Assembly (NCBI GenBank): GCA_010645155.1
Contig: CM021320.1
Location: forward strand, 8,766,182 to 8,830,181
Source of the DNA: Tigriopus japonicus
Lineage: Eukaryota > Arthropoda > Copepoda > Harpacticoida > Harpacticidae
Length of the DNA: 64,000 nt
Direction of reading: 5' to 3'
The notes under the pieces: generated by a model
Told to the model about the DNA's origin: nothing
What the model saw: the letters and a program-made list of their open reading frames with translations, nothing else
Databases searched by the model: none
In this document: piece after piece, positions 21,746-32,489 of the stretch
Position numbering within the stretch: position 1 is the stretch's first letter
Layout: every line of letters begins with the position of its first letter
Program-made: the position numbers and the translations under genes

Positions 21746-24286
21746 ATGTCCATTCGTCATTTGTTTTCGCCACTTCTTCGTCGGTTTTGTACCTCAGATA
21801 ACACAGAGATGTCCTCAACATCGGCAAATTCGTCCCTGTCGCCCGACTCGGATTCCCTTCGGGGCCGAAAATTGGCTAGAGACCAGAATTTCGCCGAATC
21901 ACCGGCCTCGATCTTGGAGGAGATCAGAAGAAAACAAGACGAAAGTTGTAGGAACACGGCCATGAATACGTCATCAAGCCGATTTGAAATCATAGACCCC
22001 AGTCCGACGACGATTGAGGCTGGAACGGAACAGCTCTTGGATAGAACATCAAAACAGCATTTCACGGACCTTACAAAGGAAGTAATTATGGAGAACCAGG
22101 AAAATATGGAGCCTCAAGACAATTCAAATCGCAGCAGCTCAGGTAGGAGTTGATTTTCATTTACATGGTAATGAACTCATTAAAATGTGAGGGATATTGC
22201 AATTCTGTGCACATTTCCTTTCTTTGGAATGCATAATTATCTCAAAGCTTTGCAAGATGTTCCAGTAGAGAGTCGGTAACAACTTTGGGGCCAAGGCTCA
22301 TTAAATTTGAGTGGGCACAATCAAAGGCCTACAAAACAGAACCAAATGAATGCCAAGACCCACAATGTAACGGCCACGAACTAGGACCTGCAGATGCAAA
22401 ACTGTGATTGCTCTGATACTCAACATTTAGAACTTTATCGACACCGCATCCCAAAAATAACCATCAGACATTTTGGTTGCCCAACCTTATTTTACTATGT
22501 CCAAACTTGGCCTTATCGCTTGAATGGTCTGTCATTCTACTACCCTAGAAATTACACACACTATGTGCATGTGTTCCTCCACGGAAAATACGTCAATCAG
22601 AACAGCTGGAGTTTCCTGTTCCGGAAAAAGGTTCCTTTTGCAACTATCCTAGAGACTCTTCCCAGTTTAGGTGAGGTTCTCCCTTCTCACCATGCCCCTC
22701 TTTATACCACCTACTATCGGTTGTAATCATCAGGCCAAGCTTTTTACGACATGACAGCCAGCCTTTCGTCCCAAATTGTAGCTTTACCCAAATCGAAAGA
22801 ATACACGCCGAACAATCGAATCCAGCACGCCAAAACAAAATATAATTGAGCGAAAACACAGCACATTATTTCTTCCTTATCCTTTATGTACGTTTGTACG
22901 CAAAAGATATTTCTTTATGTCTAGGACCCATGGCAGCTTACATTGAAGAAAAGTAGGACACTCACCCCAACGTACTGCATACTGGCCCAAATGTATTCGA
23001 AGAACATTTCAGCAAACAAATGACCAAACAAGATGCAGCTCCGTTTTAGCCGTTCAAAAGCTTATGTTGACTTAAGTGATTGCTTTCTTGGTGCCCTCGG
23101 GATCGATTGCATATCCTTCATGAAACCGTGTTCCATGGATGGACATAATTGTTGTGAGAAAAGAACTTCAGCTTGGTCTACTTTTGCGTGATCGCCCTAA
23201 ATCCCTCCTGACTCTTTAAGGATGTCAGGGTCTCAGGCATCATTCATCAATGTTCAAATCACACCCATTTTGACAATTCACAAAAAGTTGTGGCTTTCTT
23301 TCTCTCAGACAATACGTTTGGGAATCCGGTAGATGTCAGCCATAGAATTGGACGGAGGATTTGTTGAAATATACCTCACCGTAGCAAGGAAACATGTATG
23401 AAGTTATCCTTCGTCAGACCTCATATTTTGAGTGGAGCCGCTTTTAATTGAGAAAACACGCGTGCTAACGCCTTGACTTTTAAATTTTCTGAATCGAATC
23501 CAGCAAAGGGCTCAGTTGACGCCCATGATACTACAAAAGGATTCAAGTGAGCTCGAAAAGAGGGTTGGCGAGTAAAATGCCTTGAATTTGATTTCAGACC
23601 TTCGTTGCCACCGGACCAGTTCTGATCCTTCCTGCAGTGGTCGATCAAATCATCGAATCAAATCAGCCTCCGCTTCCCCTCCAACCTCAACCCGAACCTC
23701 ATTTCAACGGCGTTCTGAGCGCAGTATTAAACAAGTGGAGTCAAGTCCACCGTTGCATTCAATCGCATTGGCCAACCGGATCCGCAATCGTCAGAATAGT
23801 GAAGAGGTTCAACAACTTCAGCAACAACAACAGCAGCAACACGAAGAAGACACAACACAACAGAAGGCCTTACTCTTCCAGCCCCATTTGGCCTTGAAAG
23901 GAAGGTCAAAAAGGTTAGAGAAACCTTGAGTGCATTTGTAATCTGGTTTTGTTTACATTTGTTACGCCATTGCCATTGCTCTTTTCAATCAGGGTTCCTT
24001 TTTACTGGGCACCAATCTCGTCTTAGATCGTAGTCATCCAAGGATGTGTGCCCACATATCATTCAAACATGCTCCAGTTACTTTCCTTCGGAAATATGTG
24101 GGCATCTTTGATATATGAGAATGGCCTGTTAGTAATAATGTTTCATTTTCCAGCGCATTTATTCGAACTGGCTCAAGTCCTGAAGCACTTTCCAAGGAGG
24201 ATGCGCGAAAACGCATGTTATCTTGGCGAAAAACGACAAAGCTCCGAAAGACGACAAGCCAACAAAAAGATGGGACAAATACTTGA
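21746..24286 (+). CDS. Three-exon gene for a disordered Ser/Gln-rich protein
   Basis: The exons are 21746-22142, 23598-23913 and 24154-24286, with phases that match at both junctions (1 then 2) and clean sites (G|GTAGGAG, ATTTCAG; AAAAG|GTTAGAG, CATTTTCCAG). The start ATG has A at -3. The product is about 281 residues. It begins MSIRHLFSPLLRRFCTS, an Arg/Leu-rich amphipathic stretch like a mitochondrial presequence, then becomes Ser/Thr/Asp-rich with SPDSDSLRGRK and ASILEEIRRKQDES. Exon 2 is basic and Ser-rich (RIKSASASPPTSTRTSFQRR) with a Gln run near its end. Exon 3 holds SSPEALSKEDARKRMLSW and a Lys-rich tail before TGA at 24284-24286. I do not recognise the family. A GTCAAA donor at 23905 in exon 2 would keep the same phase. 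Confidence 0.6.
22143..23597 (+). other. Intron 1 of the 21746-24286 gene
   Basis: About 1.45 kb bounded by GTAGGAGT and GATTTCAG. It contains a 110-codon chance frame near 22394-22726 with no recognisable motif. No nested gene is supported. Confidence 0.45.
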
Positions 24287-24435
24287 AGATTCTTTCGAAA
24301 GCATGTCTCAGACTGACAGGAGTCGTCGAGCATTCACCCTGAACATTGACATCATCCCCATTCAGACCTCAAATCTATCGTACTTCCTTAATGCTCCATG
24401 CTTCTAGTATGGTCGACGTATGAAAGAACATATAT

Positions 24436-24662
24436 GAGGTCGGTTGTTGAGGTAGTTTGGAAGTATAGAAGAAATATATCTAGAAGCATACAAGAAGCAT
24501 AACAGAGGCACATGAGATAGAGTAGAAATAACCATGCTCGATCAAGTTTTGCTACGTAAGCTGCCATTGAAAAATGCAGCTTTTGTAGCGAAACTTGATC
24601 GAGCATGGTTATTTCTACTCCGTCTCATATGCTTCTTTTATGTTTCTTCTAATGCTTCTACT
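24436..24662. mobile_element. Hairpin element, left end and truncated right arm
   Basis: The arm at about 24480-24555 is mirrored at 24586-24662 around a 30-bp loop (TAGAAATAACCATGCTCGATCAAG and its complement). The outermost segment at 24436-24465 (TTGTTGAGGTAGTTTGGAAG) is mirrored only at about 26062-26090. The right arm seems to have been split by the retrotransposon and gap that follow. The mirrored arms give similar open frames on the two strands, which are not genes. Confidence 0.55.
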
Positions 24663-24663
24663 C

Positions 24664-25527
24664 ATATAGGTGGAAATACATTAGACCTTGTTTTTACCTC
24701 GTGCCCAAATTGTGTGCGCTATGTTTCGGTCCGAGCAGATTTGGCTCTCAGTGATCACTATGCCCTTGAGTGTGAATTTGAATCATGTGTGTCCTTTATT
24801 AGTACGGTACAGATGGTTCCGAATTTCGCCAAAGGAGACTATCAATCGTTTTCCGAATTTCTGAATCGGAAAAAATGGCTGGAAGTGTTCGAAAAGAAAA
24901 GTGTTCAAGACGCCTGGAATTACTTCAAGGGGGCAATACAAGTGGGAATGGAATCGTTTGTTCCTTGGAGAAAACGTAGATCTAAGGATGAACCTGTCTG
25001 GATGCAGAGTGCTTTACGGAGTGCTATTCGAAAGAAATCCACGTTGTGGAAAAAGCATAAACAGACAAAAGAACCTCATGACTTGGCTGTGTACAAGCTA
25101 CAAAAGTCTTTGGTGCAAAAAATGGTTCGACGTGCGAAACTCGATTTCGAAAATCGCTTATCGTTAAACCAGAACATCAGATCTCTGCACGCTTACGTTA
25201 GAAATAAGAGGAGGGATACAAAAAAAATCACCTCTATCATAGATTCTAATGGGAAAATCTGCGAGAGTAATCAAGAGATAGTGAGGGTGATAAATGACTA
25301 TTTCGCCTCCGTTTTCAATCCGAAGGGGGATCCATGTTCCGTGAATTCCAACGGTGGCAAGGGTGTTGGACTGGGTTGTGTGTTTTTTTATGCGTCAGTG
25401 GTGTTCAACAAACTGAAAGCCTTAAAACCTTCAACAGCACCAGGCCCCGATGACATCCCTGCTTTCGTTTTGAATAAGATGGCGAACTCTCTAGCCGCTC
25501 CCTTGGCGGCATTATTCAATATGACGA
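24664..25527 (+). mobile_element. Non-LTR retrotransposon fragment (jockey/CR1-like)
   Basis: An uninterrupted frame encodes the end of an endonuclease domain (GNTLDLVFTSCPNCV, then LALSDHYALECEFE with the SDH motif), a Lys/Arg-rich linker, and the first reverse-transcriptase block (LKPSTAPGPDDIPAFVLNKM). The catalytic part would fall in the N run starting at 25528. The 5' end of the endonuclease is missing, as expected for a 5'-truncated copy. The frame is intact up to the gap, so the copy is fairly young. These proteins copy the element's RNA into target DNA. Confidence 0.85.
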
Positions 25528-26001
25528 NNNNNNNNNNNNNNNNNNNNNNNNNNNNNNNNNNNNNNNNNNNNNNNNNNNNNNNNNNNNNNNNNNNNNNNNN
25601 NNNNNNNNNNNNNNNNNNNNNNNNNNNNNNNNNNNNNNNNNNNNNNNNNNNNNNNNNNNNNNNNNNNNNNNNNNNNNNNNNNNNNNNNNNNNNNNNNNNN
25701 NNNNNNNNNNNNNNNNNNNNNNNNNNNNNNNNNNNNNNNNNNNNNNNNNNNNNNNNNNNNNNNNNNNNNNNNNNNNNNNNNNNNNNNNNNNNNNNNNNNN
25801 NNNNNNNNNNNNNNNNNNNNNNNNNNNNNNNNNNNNNNNNNNNNNNNNNNNNNNNNNNNNNNNNNNNNNNNNNNNNNNNNNNNNNNNNNNNNNNNNNNNN
25901 NNNNNNNNNNNNNNNNNNNNNNNNNNNNNNNNNNNNNNNNNNNNNNNNNNNNNNNNNNNNNNNNNNNNNNNNNNNNNNNNNNNNNNNNNNNNNNNNNNNN
26001 N
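25528..26001. other. Assembly gap, 474 N
   Basis: A run of N interrupts the retrotransposon. Any long frame drawn across it is an artefact. Confidence 0.99.
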
Positions 26002-26090
26002 ATACTCTATCTCATCTTTTTGATGCTTGAGTGGTCTCATACAATAAACAACAATAAACTTTACTTCCAAACTACCTCAACAACTGACCT
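26002..26090. mobile_element. Right terminal arm of the hairpin element
   Basis: The sequence ending CTTCCAAACTACCTCAACAA, CTGACCT is the reverse complement of 24436-24465, and the inner part (TACTCTATCTCAT) mirrors GATAGAGTA near 24520. It closes the element opened at 24436 and brackets the retrotransposon and gap. Confidence 0.6.
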
Positions 26091-26960
26091 TGTGTCAACT
26101 TAAAACCAATACATTGCCCAAGAACCAAGATGGTGTACGTAACTGAGCAAGTTTTTGTGAGGTTCATGGAACTTGACTCTGTCTATATATATTTGTATAT
26201 TATTTTATCAATTAAACAAACTACTGATACCACTCAATGTGTCTTGCATTCATCTTGCTGACCTTATAGAAATTTGTTTTGGATGAAAGGTATCAAATAC
26301 TCTTTTGATAACACTTCAAAATTTCAAAAGCAATTAAATTAATGTAAAGAACATCTATATAAAATATGATGCCGTACTGAGCTGATTTAAAAAACCTAAC
26401 CTTTTTCTTCCAAGATTCAAGGACGATTCCAAAGAAGTATTTCATTATTTTGAGATATCTTTTGAAATTCTGACAAGGTAATCTGATTTCCCCTAACAAT
26501 CAATCTATTGTGACAAAAACTCTAAATTTTTGTAAACATTTATGACTAATTTTGAGGCGGGATGGTCAAACAAAAATAGAAATACGCGTGGGAAAGCAAT
26601 GACTGATTGGGTTTTAGCTGGACGGATTTCAATCAAAAAGAGAAAATTGCAACTCCAACCAGAAGAAATGATGAATCTTCCGCGAATCTTGGGCAACAAA
26701 ATATTGATCAGAAAGCATGTTATAGATAAGAAATTTCCTCAACTTGGATCATTTAGTTTTGATTTTAAGCAACATTATTATAAAATCATTATTAGCCTGA
26801 TATACAGTCATTACCGAGCTTTCATCAAAAATTGTAATTTTTAGCACAAACCTTGGAAAAATAACAATATATTTCACCCTATTACTCTCAATTTTTTAAG
26901 TTTGGTGCGATTGAAGTATTGCCTTAAATTATTTGATGTTTTTACCATGCTTTTTTTACC
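26091..26960. other. AT-rich non-coding stretch
   Basis: No gene, RNA or clear repeat seen. The 100-codon frame at 26542-26844 has no motif and lies in AT-rich DNA; I do not call it. Confidence 0.4.
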
Positions 26961-26976
26961 ATTTGGCCTTACATTC

Positions 26977-27556
26977 TTCAATCACGGTGTTCCAAATGGC
27001 TTTTTTTGGTTTGGATCGAAATACCTAAAGACCATTTGGCATTTTTTGGATCTAAAGTTCAAAGTGGAACAACTTTGCCTTTAAAGAATTATATTAATTT
27101 AGGTCCAGTGAAAAAGTTATAAACCTAAAAATCTACAAATCACAAAAAACTATTTAATCCATATTTAGAGACTATTCAGTTACCTGTTGAATTCAAATTG
27201 AATAAAAACACATTCATCAGCACCTGAGTAATTTGGGTTTGAATAGTCCATTTTTGACCTGACAAAGCAGAAAAACGCTACACACGCGGTGTTCCGAATG
27301 GCTTTTTAGGTTTGAATCAAAATACCCAAATGGGGAACAACTTCACTTTTCTCGCATTATATAAGTTTAGGCCCAGGGAAAAAGTTATATACCTAAAAAC
27401 CTATTAATTATAACATTAAAAAAAATCTATTTAACCCATATCTAGAGACCATGTATTTACCTTATGAATACAAATTGAATAAAGATTCATTAATTAACAG
27501 CTGAATTATTTGACTTTGAATGGCCCATTTTTGACCCCAAAAAGCCGAAAAAAGCT
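26977..27556 (+). repeat. Diverged tandem duplication, two units of about 275-305 bp
   Basis: The unit from 26977 (CGGTGTTCCAAATGGCTTTT) is repeated from 27282 (CGGTGTTCCGAATGGCTTTT) in the same order: TTTAGG-CCAG-GAAAAAGTTATA, CTATTTAA-CCATAT-TAGAGAC, and CCATTTTTGACC. A more distant relative lies at 15180-15345. The unit directly abuts the transposase fossil that follows, so it may be flanking element sequence. Confidence 0.55.
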
Positions 27557-27589
27557 AGTTATATTGCCATATTTTTCAAGATATTCAAT

Positions 27590-28470
27590 ATGGAGAGAGA
27601 CAAACGAATTTCGATTGGACGTTGTCCAAACGCAAACAAAGATTTCCTAGCAAGTGGGCGTGTCCAGACCCACTGTTTATGCCGTGAGGCGGTCACAAAA
27701 AATTGAGAGAAAGGCTGGGAGTGGACGCAAGTCCTAACTTGACCCAAAGAAGTTCAAGGCACTGGCAAAAAGGGCCCCGCTGAAGCCAATGAAGTCATTC
27801 GCAAGGGATTTTGGCATTTCGCATATGTCAGTGCACAGGGCACTGAAAAAGGCACGTGGAAAGAGCCCTGTGAAGGTTTTGAGACCTCTGTTGACTGACC
27901 ATATGAAAGAGACCCATTTCCAACGTTGCAAGGCTCTCATCAATGACGTAAAGAAAGCTCAAGCAAATCGGGCAATCAATTTCAGCGATTAGAAGACATG
28001 GACTGTCGACCCAATGCAAAACCGCCAAAATGTTAGGAAAAGGTCAGAAAAAGTTGATGAATCTGTCAGAACACTTATCACCACCAAGCACCCTGCAAGT
28101 GTTATGTCTCTCTCTGGGCTTCGTGGCCTCTGATGGAAAGGTGCCACCTTTGATTTGGTTCTCCACTGGGTACAGGCTCACCGGTGCCAATTACATCCAG
28201 GTCTTGCAGGAAACCTGAGTCCGTGGGTCCAGGCCAACTATCTAGATGGAAATGTAGTGTTCCAACAAGATAGAGCACCCGCACACACCTCTCAAAGGGT
28301 CCAGGAGTGGTTGGCTGAGAAAATCCCGTTCTGGCCCAAACACTTGTGGCCACCATAAAGTCCAGAAGCCAACCCTCTTGACTTCACATTTTGGGTGCAA
28401 GTCCAAGCCAAAGCCTGTAGAGTGCGCCACTGAAATATCGCGGCTCTCAAGACCGCTGTCAAAGGTTTTT
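27590..28470 (+). pseudogene. Decayed mariner-family (IS630/Tc1/mariner) transposase
   Basis: Frame changes and stops break the reading frame, but order and motifs are clear. First comes a helix-turn-helix segment (SFARDFGISHMSVHRALKK), then FSD-KTWTVDPMQNRQNV around the first catalytic Asp (the Glu codon after FSD is now TAG). Next are KHPASVMSLSGL, LVLHWVQAHR, and GNVVFQQDRAPAHTSQRV with the second catalytic Asp. Finally SPEANPLDFTFW carries the third acidic residue, about 36 residues on, closer to the DD37D (maT-like) branch than to classical DD34D mariners. The enzyme would cut and paste its own element; this copy is dead. Terminal repeats were not located. Confidence 0.85.
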
Positions 28471-30632
28471 TGTTTTTTTTCTGTAAAGATTTTTTCGTTG
28501 CACCCGGTATTTATTTACCACATGGATGACACTGTTCCTTCCTGCATTCTTTGACATATTGGTCTATGAATTTAGCTTTTCTGCAGTTTTGATAGCCTTT
28601 ACTGAAATGTGTATGTTTTCAATTTTACACTTGTTCCATAAGATTGGAATAACGAATTGGGGGAATGAGTAGATTCTGGTTTTCTTGTTTCGATGTAGTT
28701 GATCTGCCTCCCCTTTTTGGGATAGTATTTAAAGTTTTCTTCAAGAACCTCTATTGGCCTGATTCCTTCAATTTATCATTTTAGCAATACTTTTTCATTG
28801 TTTTTACGAAAGTGTTATAAGATATCGCCGGCAAACTAGAAAAAAATAATTGATTAGAAAGCCACAAGTTCCTGAGCACTGATAGATTATATTTTTTAAA
28901 TGGAACTGACTTGAATTGAATTCAGTCGAATTGAATGTGTTATGGCGACGTTCGGTCGTCATGGTGTTGCCTAGTTCCGCGTTTTCAGAGACTTGTGATG
29001 CATGCAATGGGATATTCGTGAAATACAACTGCAACAACTGCGTCCAGTGAGAATATCCCATTCTTGAAATCGCATATTCCCTAATGTCCCTGATATTGGC
29101 CTCGTCTTGGCACCTCACAACCTTTGGATCATTTGACCCCTTAGATCTTGATGCTTTGACCTGAATCAATGCGTTGTGGATCCTCTCTTTCTACTTAAAT
29201 CTAAATTTACCGGATTTGATAATCAGAAAGTCTTTAACATGCCAAAAAAAGAGAAAGGAAGCAAGAAGAAACGGGCTTCAAAATATAAAGAATTTCGCCC
29301 TCTTTTAATACTAAAGCGTTGATCACACTGAGTTGGAAAGTTCGTGAAAAGGGCCCTAATGAACGTTTAAGGCTGCCTTAAAATTCATTACAATGTTTAA
29401 AATACCCCTAAAAATTGGTGGATTAAAAGATCTGCCTTAAAATTTTTTTCTCCAATTTTAGTTTGTTTTGTTTTCGCTCTAATACTAATAAAAAAAAATC
29501 ACGACCTTTTTAGGCTCTATTTTGAATTTCAAAAAAGATTTTTTGGTCTGAAAAAAACGCAAAAGGTTTTTGTCTTCTTAAATTTTCGATAAAATGCGAA
29601 AATAAGTTTGAAATAAGTAGTAAAACCCAAAAGATTTTCCGGGCCAAAACAGTCTACAATTTTTAAAGAAAGTTTTTAGCAAAAACATTTATTCCTTCGC
29701 TCTACTCATGACTTCCATGGCCGTGAATTATCTTAATGATCTGCTTTATATGGTCAGCTAATTGGGTGACAGTGCTAACATGAGCTCAAATTTACAAGCA
29801 TGTTCTCAAGCTTAGTTTTGCCTGCAAACTATTCAAACAAGATTCGATTGCATATATGGCAATACTTTTCTGGCCTCGAATATTGTAGGGATTTTAAAAC
29901 TACTTCTCCGGCTTAAAAACGCCGTGCTTCTTTTGTCTTGCAAAGCAAACAAAGAATACTGATGATTGTATTGAGTTGTGCCTCGCTATGAATCAATTAA
30001 TCACTCAGTTTGAATAAAAACATGAATACAAATAATACCTGGTTTATCACGTGGGGTACCCATGTAATCACTAAGGATGTCATTCTATTGCACAAAAAAG
30101 GCAAAAATTGCGCAAAAATTGCACTGAAAATTCAACAATCCTCCATTCTAGGAAAGATCTCTTTGAATGGTCTTAAATGGGGCTTGCAAAGTTTATTTGT
30201 TGTTATATCTTAAATATGAAGTGTTACATTGAATTCTGAGAAACTAACTATGAGCAAAGGTGGATGGGTGCTTGTTTGTTACAAAAATTATTTTTCTGTT
30301 GTTTAGCTTTTCTAAGGATCTCTCGTAGCACAAGCCTTTGAACGCTTTTCACGAGTTTGAGGAAGGTACAACAGATGGGGTTAGCAGTAAATCATGGCTT
30401 TTGACCCAGGGTTTCAGGGCTCGAAAATTTGATTGAAGCCAGATACGAATGCATAAGTATCAACTACTGATAGCGTTCAATCTGATTTTCAATCTCCTCA
30501 ATCATTTTTGCGCGCGCTAATTCGTTGTGACTGCCAATTCACGTAAAACTGTACATTTGTCACTTCTGCAAAAAATCCGTTCGTTTATAGAGGATATCCA
30601 AAAACTGTTATTGAAGACTTCGGGCCTAGGGT
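28471..30632. other. Non-coding AT-rich stretch
   Basis: No supported gene. A short frame near 30010-30213 contains ITKDVILLHKKGKNCAKIAL, loosely like the first helix-turn-helix of Tc1-type transposases, but nothing follows it. Confidence 0.4.
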
Positions 30633-30641
30633 GTTATCAAG

Positions 30642-32356
30642 GCGCGCGGTAAATAGGTCACAAGGTAAATAGGTCACGGTAAATAGGTCACAGTAAAAAG
30701 GTCACCGTAAAACGGTCACGGTAAAAAGGTCACAAGGTAAATAGGTCACGGTAAAAAGGTCACAAGGTAAATAGGTCACAGTAAAAAGGTCACACGATAA
30801 ATAGGTCACGGTAAAAAGGTCACAAGGTAAATAGGTCACAGTAAAAAGGTCACACGGTAAATAGGTCACGGTGAAAAGGTCACAGTAAATATGTCACAAT
30901 AAAAGAAGTCACAAGGTAAGGAATTCAAAAGCAGAAAAAGGTACAATAAAACTTTAAATTTAAATGATATTCATAATTTGTTGTTGAGCACATGGACTGT
31001 ATGCCATACAATCTATGTACAGATGCCAGTACAGTTTTAATTTTTTAAATCTTCTCGTGTTTTGACGGAAAAACTTTTTTATACAAATTTTGTACTTGAA
31101 AGGGTCCTTAGTTAGAAGTTGGAAGAAAATTGTACCAATACTTATTGAAAATTTAATGAATTATAAATACAACAAACTAAAAAAGTTATATTGGATCTAA
31201 TTATGACATGAAATACCTTGCCCTTGTGTCAGCAATGTGTTTTTTTAGCTGGAGAAGTATTTCTTTTATTCCAGAATCTTTTGAGGCCAGTTTTGAGATA
31301 TAAAGGCAATGCAAAACACTTACTTTTGTACTTTTATAAGAGCCACTCAGAAACACAATGTGTATGAAAGGGTATTGAGGTATGAGGTAAATAATTGAAA
31401 CATACTTTTTCAATTATTTATTACTTAACGGAACTTTATTAGTTTAAGGATTTGTCATGAATTTTTTTTGAAGTGCAAGTTGTATGAAATACCCCAAAGG
31501 TATCATGACTCGATTATTATAATCCAAAGAAAGGGTGAAAAATGCCGCCATTTGGGCTGCCAATCAAGCAAGCCTTGTGATATTGCAAGAAAAGGACTTA
31601 TCATTAATTCAAGCAATAATTAAAGATGTTGGTTTGTTCAGTGGATTCGCAAGAATAAAATCTTATCTTGGCAATGACAATCACGCCATGGTCAGGAAGG
31701 TGAGAATGGGTTTTAAATGAATCCTCAAGAACTTCAGTAAAATTCAGAACCCTTTGAATTTGACCCCCACATTTGCTTTTGTAGTATTCTATGAAAAATG
31801 TTAATTGAAAGTTACAAAAATCGCCTCTAGATGGAGCCAAAAACAAGGGCAAAGTCCCTTGATTTCAGATCTATCCTCAACTTCGATTTTTGGTGTTAAC
31901 TTTTGAACAGTAATAACTTCAAATAACCTACAACCTATATTTTTGTTAGAGACACTTCTTATTATTTGATTTGCTGAATTATTTGTTGCTGTTTAGTGTC
32001 ATACTGACGTTTCCTTAACGTCCAGTAAAGCCCACGATTGATAAATTATCTCAACCTCAGTTAAAGTACGATGTTCAGCCCAACAACATTATGTGTTTGT
32101 AATGATTACAAGAACTTTTCTCGTGTGACCTTTTTACCTTGTGACATTATACTGTGACCTATTTACCTTGTGACCTATTTACCTTGTGACCTTTTTACCT
32201 TGTGACCTTTTTACCGTGACCTATTTACCTTGTGACCTTTTTACCGTGACCTATTTACCTTGTGACCTTTTTACCGTGACCGTTTTACTTTGTGACCTTT
32301 TTACTGTGACCTATTTACCTGTGACCGTTTTGCTTGTGACCTTTTTACCTACAATC
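30642..32356. mobile_element. Foldback/Mutator-like element with 9-bp target duplication
   Basis: GTTATCAAG occurs at 30633-30641 and again at 32357-32365, directly flanking the element, a 9-bp target site duplication. Inside each end is a long array: about 15-16-bp units of GGTAAATAGGTCAC / GGTAAAAAGGTCAC at 30649-30910, and the same units in reverse orientation (GTGACCTATTTACC) at about 32122-32350. Long inverted repeats made of short tandem units plus a 9-bp duplication are the hallmark of Foldback elements of the Mutator group. The roughly 1.2-kb interior has no transposase frame, so this copy is non-autonomous. It carries a piece of the 2750-3020 repeat. Confidence 0.75.
31780..31900 (-). 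repeat. Dispersed repeat family, copy 3
   Basis: The reverse complement reads GAGGATAGATCTGAAATCAA then GGGACTTTGCCC, like 2860-3000, continuing through GCGATTTTTGTAACTTTCAA. It lies inside the Foldback-like element. Confidence 0.55.
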
Positions 32357-32489
32357 GTTATCAAGATCAAGCAAAGGTTTTTTACAATATTTTTGCAATG
32401 GCCCAATGGCATTGGTGGCAGTCCTAAAAAATTGAAAAGATTAAAATCAAATTGAATCCATCACTAGTATTAACTTGAGGCAAATTTCA

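Noticed and set aside
22394..22726. 110-codon frame in intron 1 of the 21746 gene
   Set aside because: No domain, no matching splice phase with neighbours, and amino-acid usage without coding character.
24534..26030. Apparent 498-codon frame
   Set aside because: It begins inside a hairpin arm and runs across 474 N; only the 24664-25527 part is supported as retrotransposon coding sequence.
30649..30910. Regularly spaced repeats resembling a CRISPR array
   Set aside because: Units are contiguous without unique spacers, are mirrored at 32122-32350, and sit in a eukaryotic context; they are transposon subterminal arrays.
32186..32455. Open frame with DLFTVTYLPC peptide repeats
   Set aside because: It is a translation of the right Foldback array, not a protein gene.
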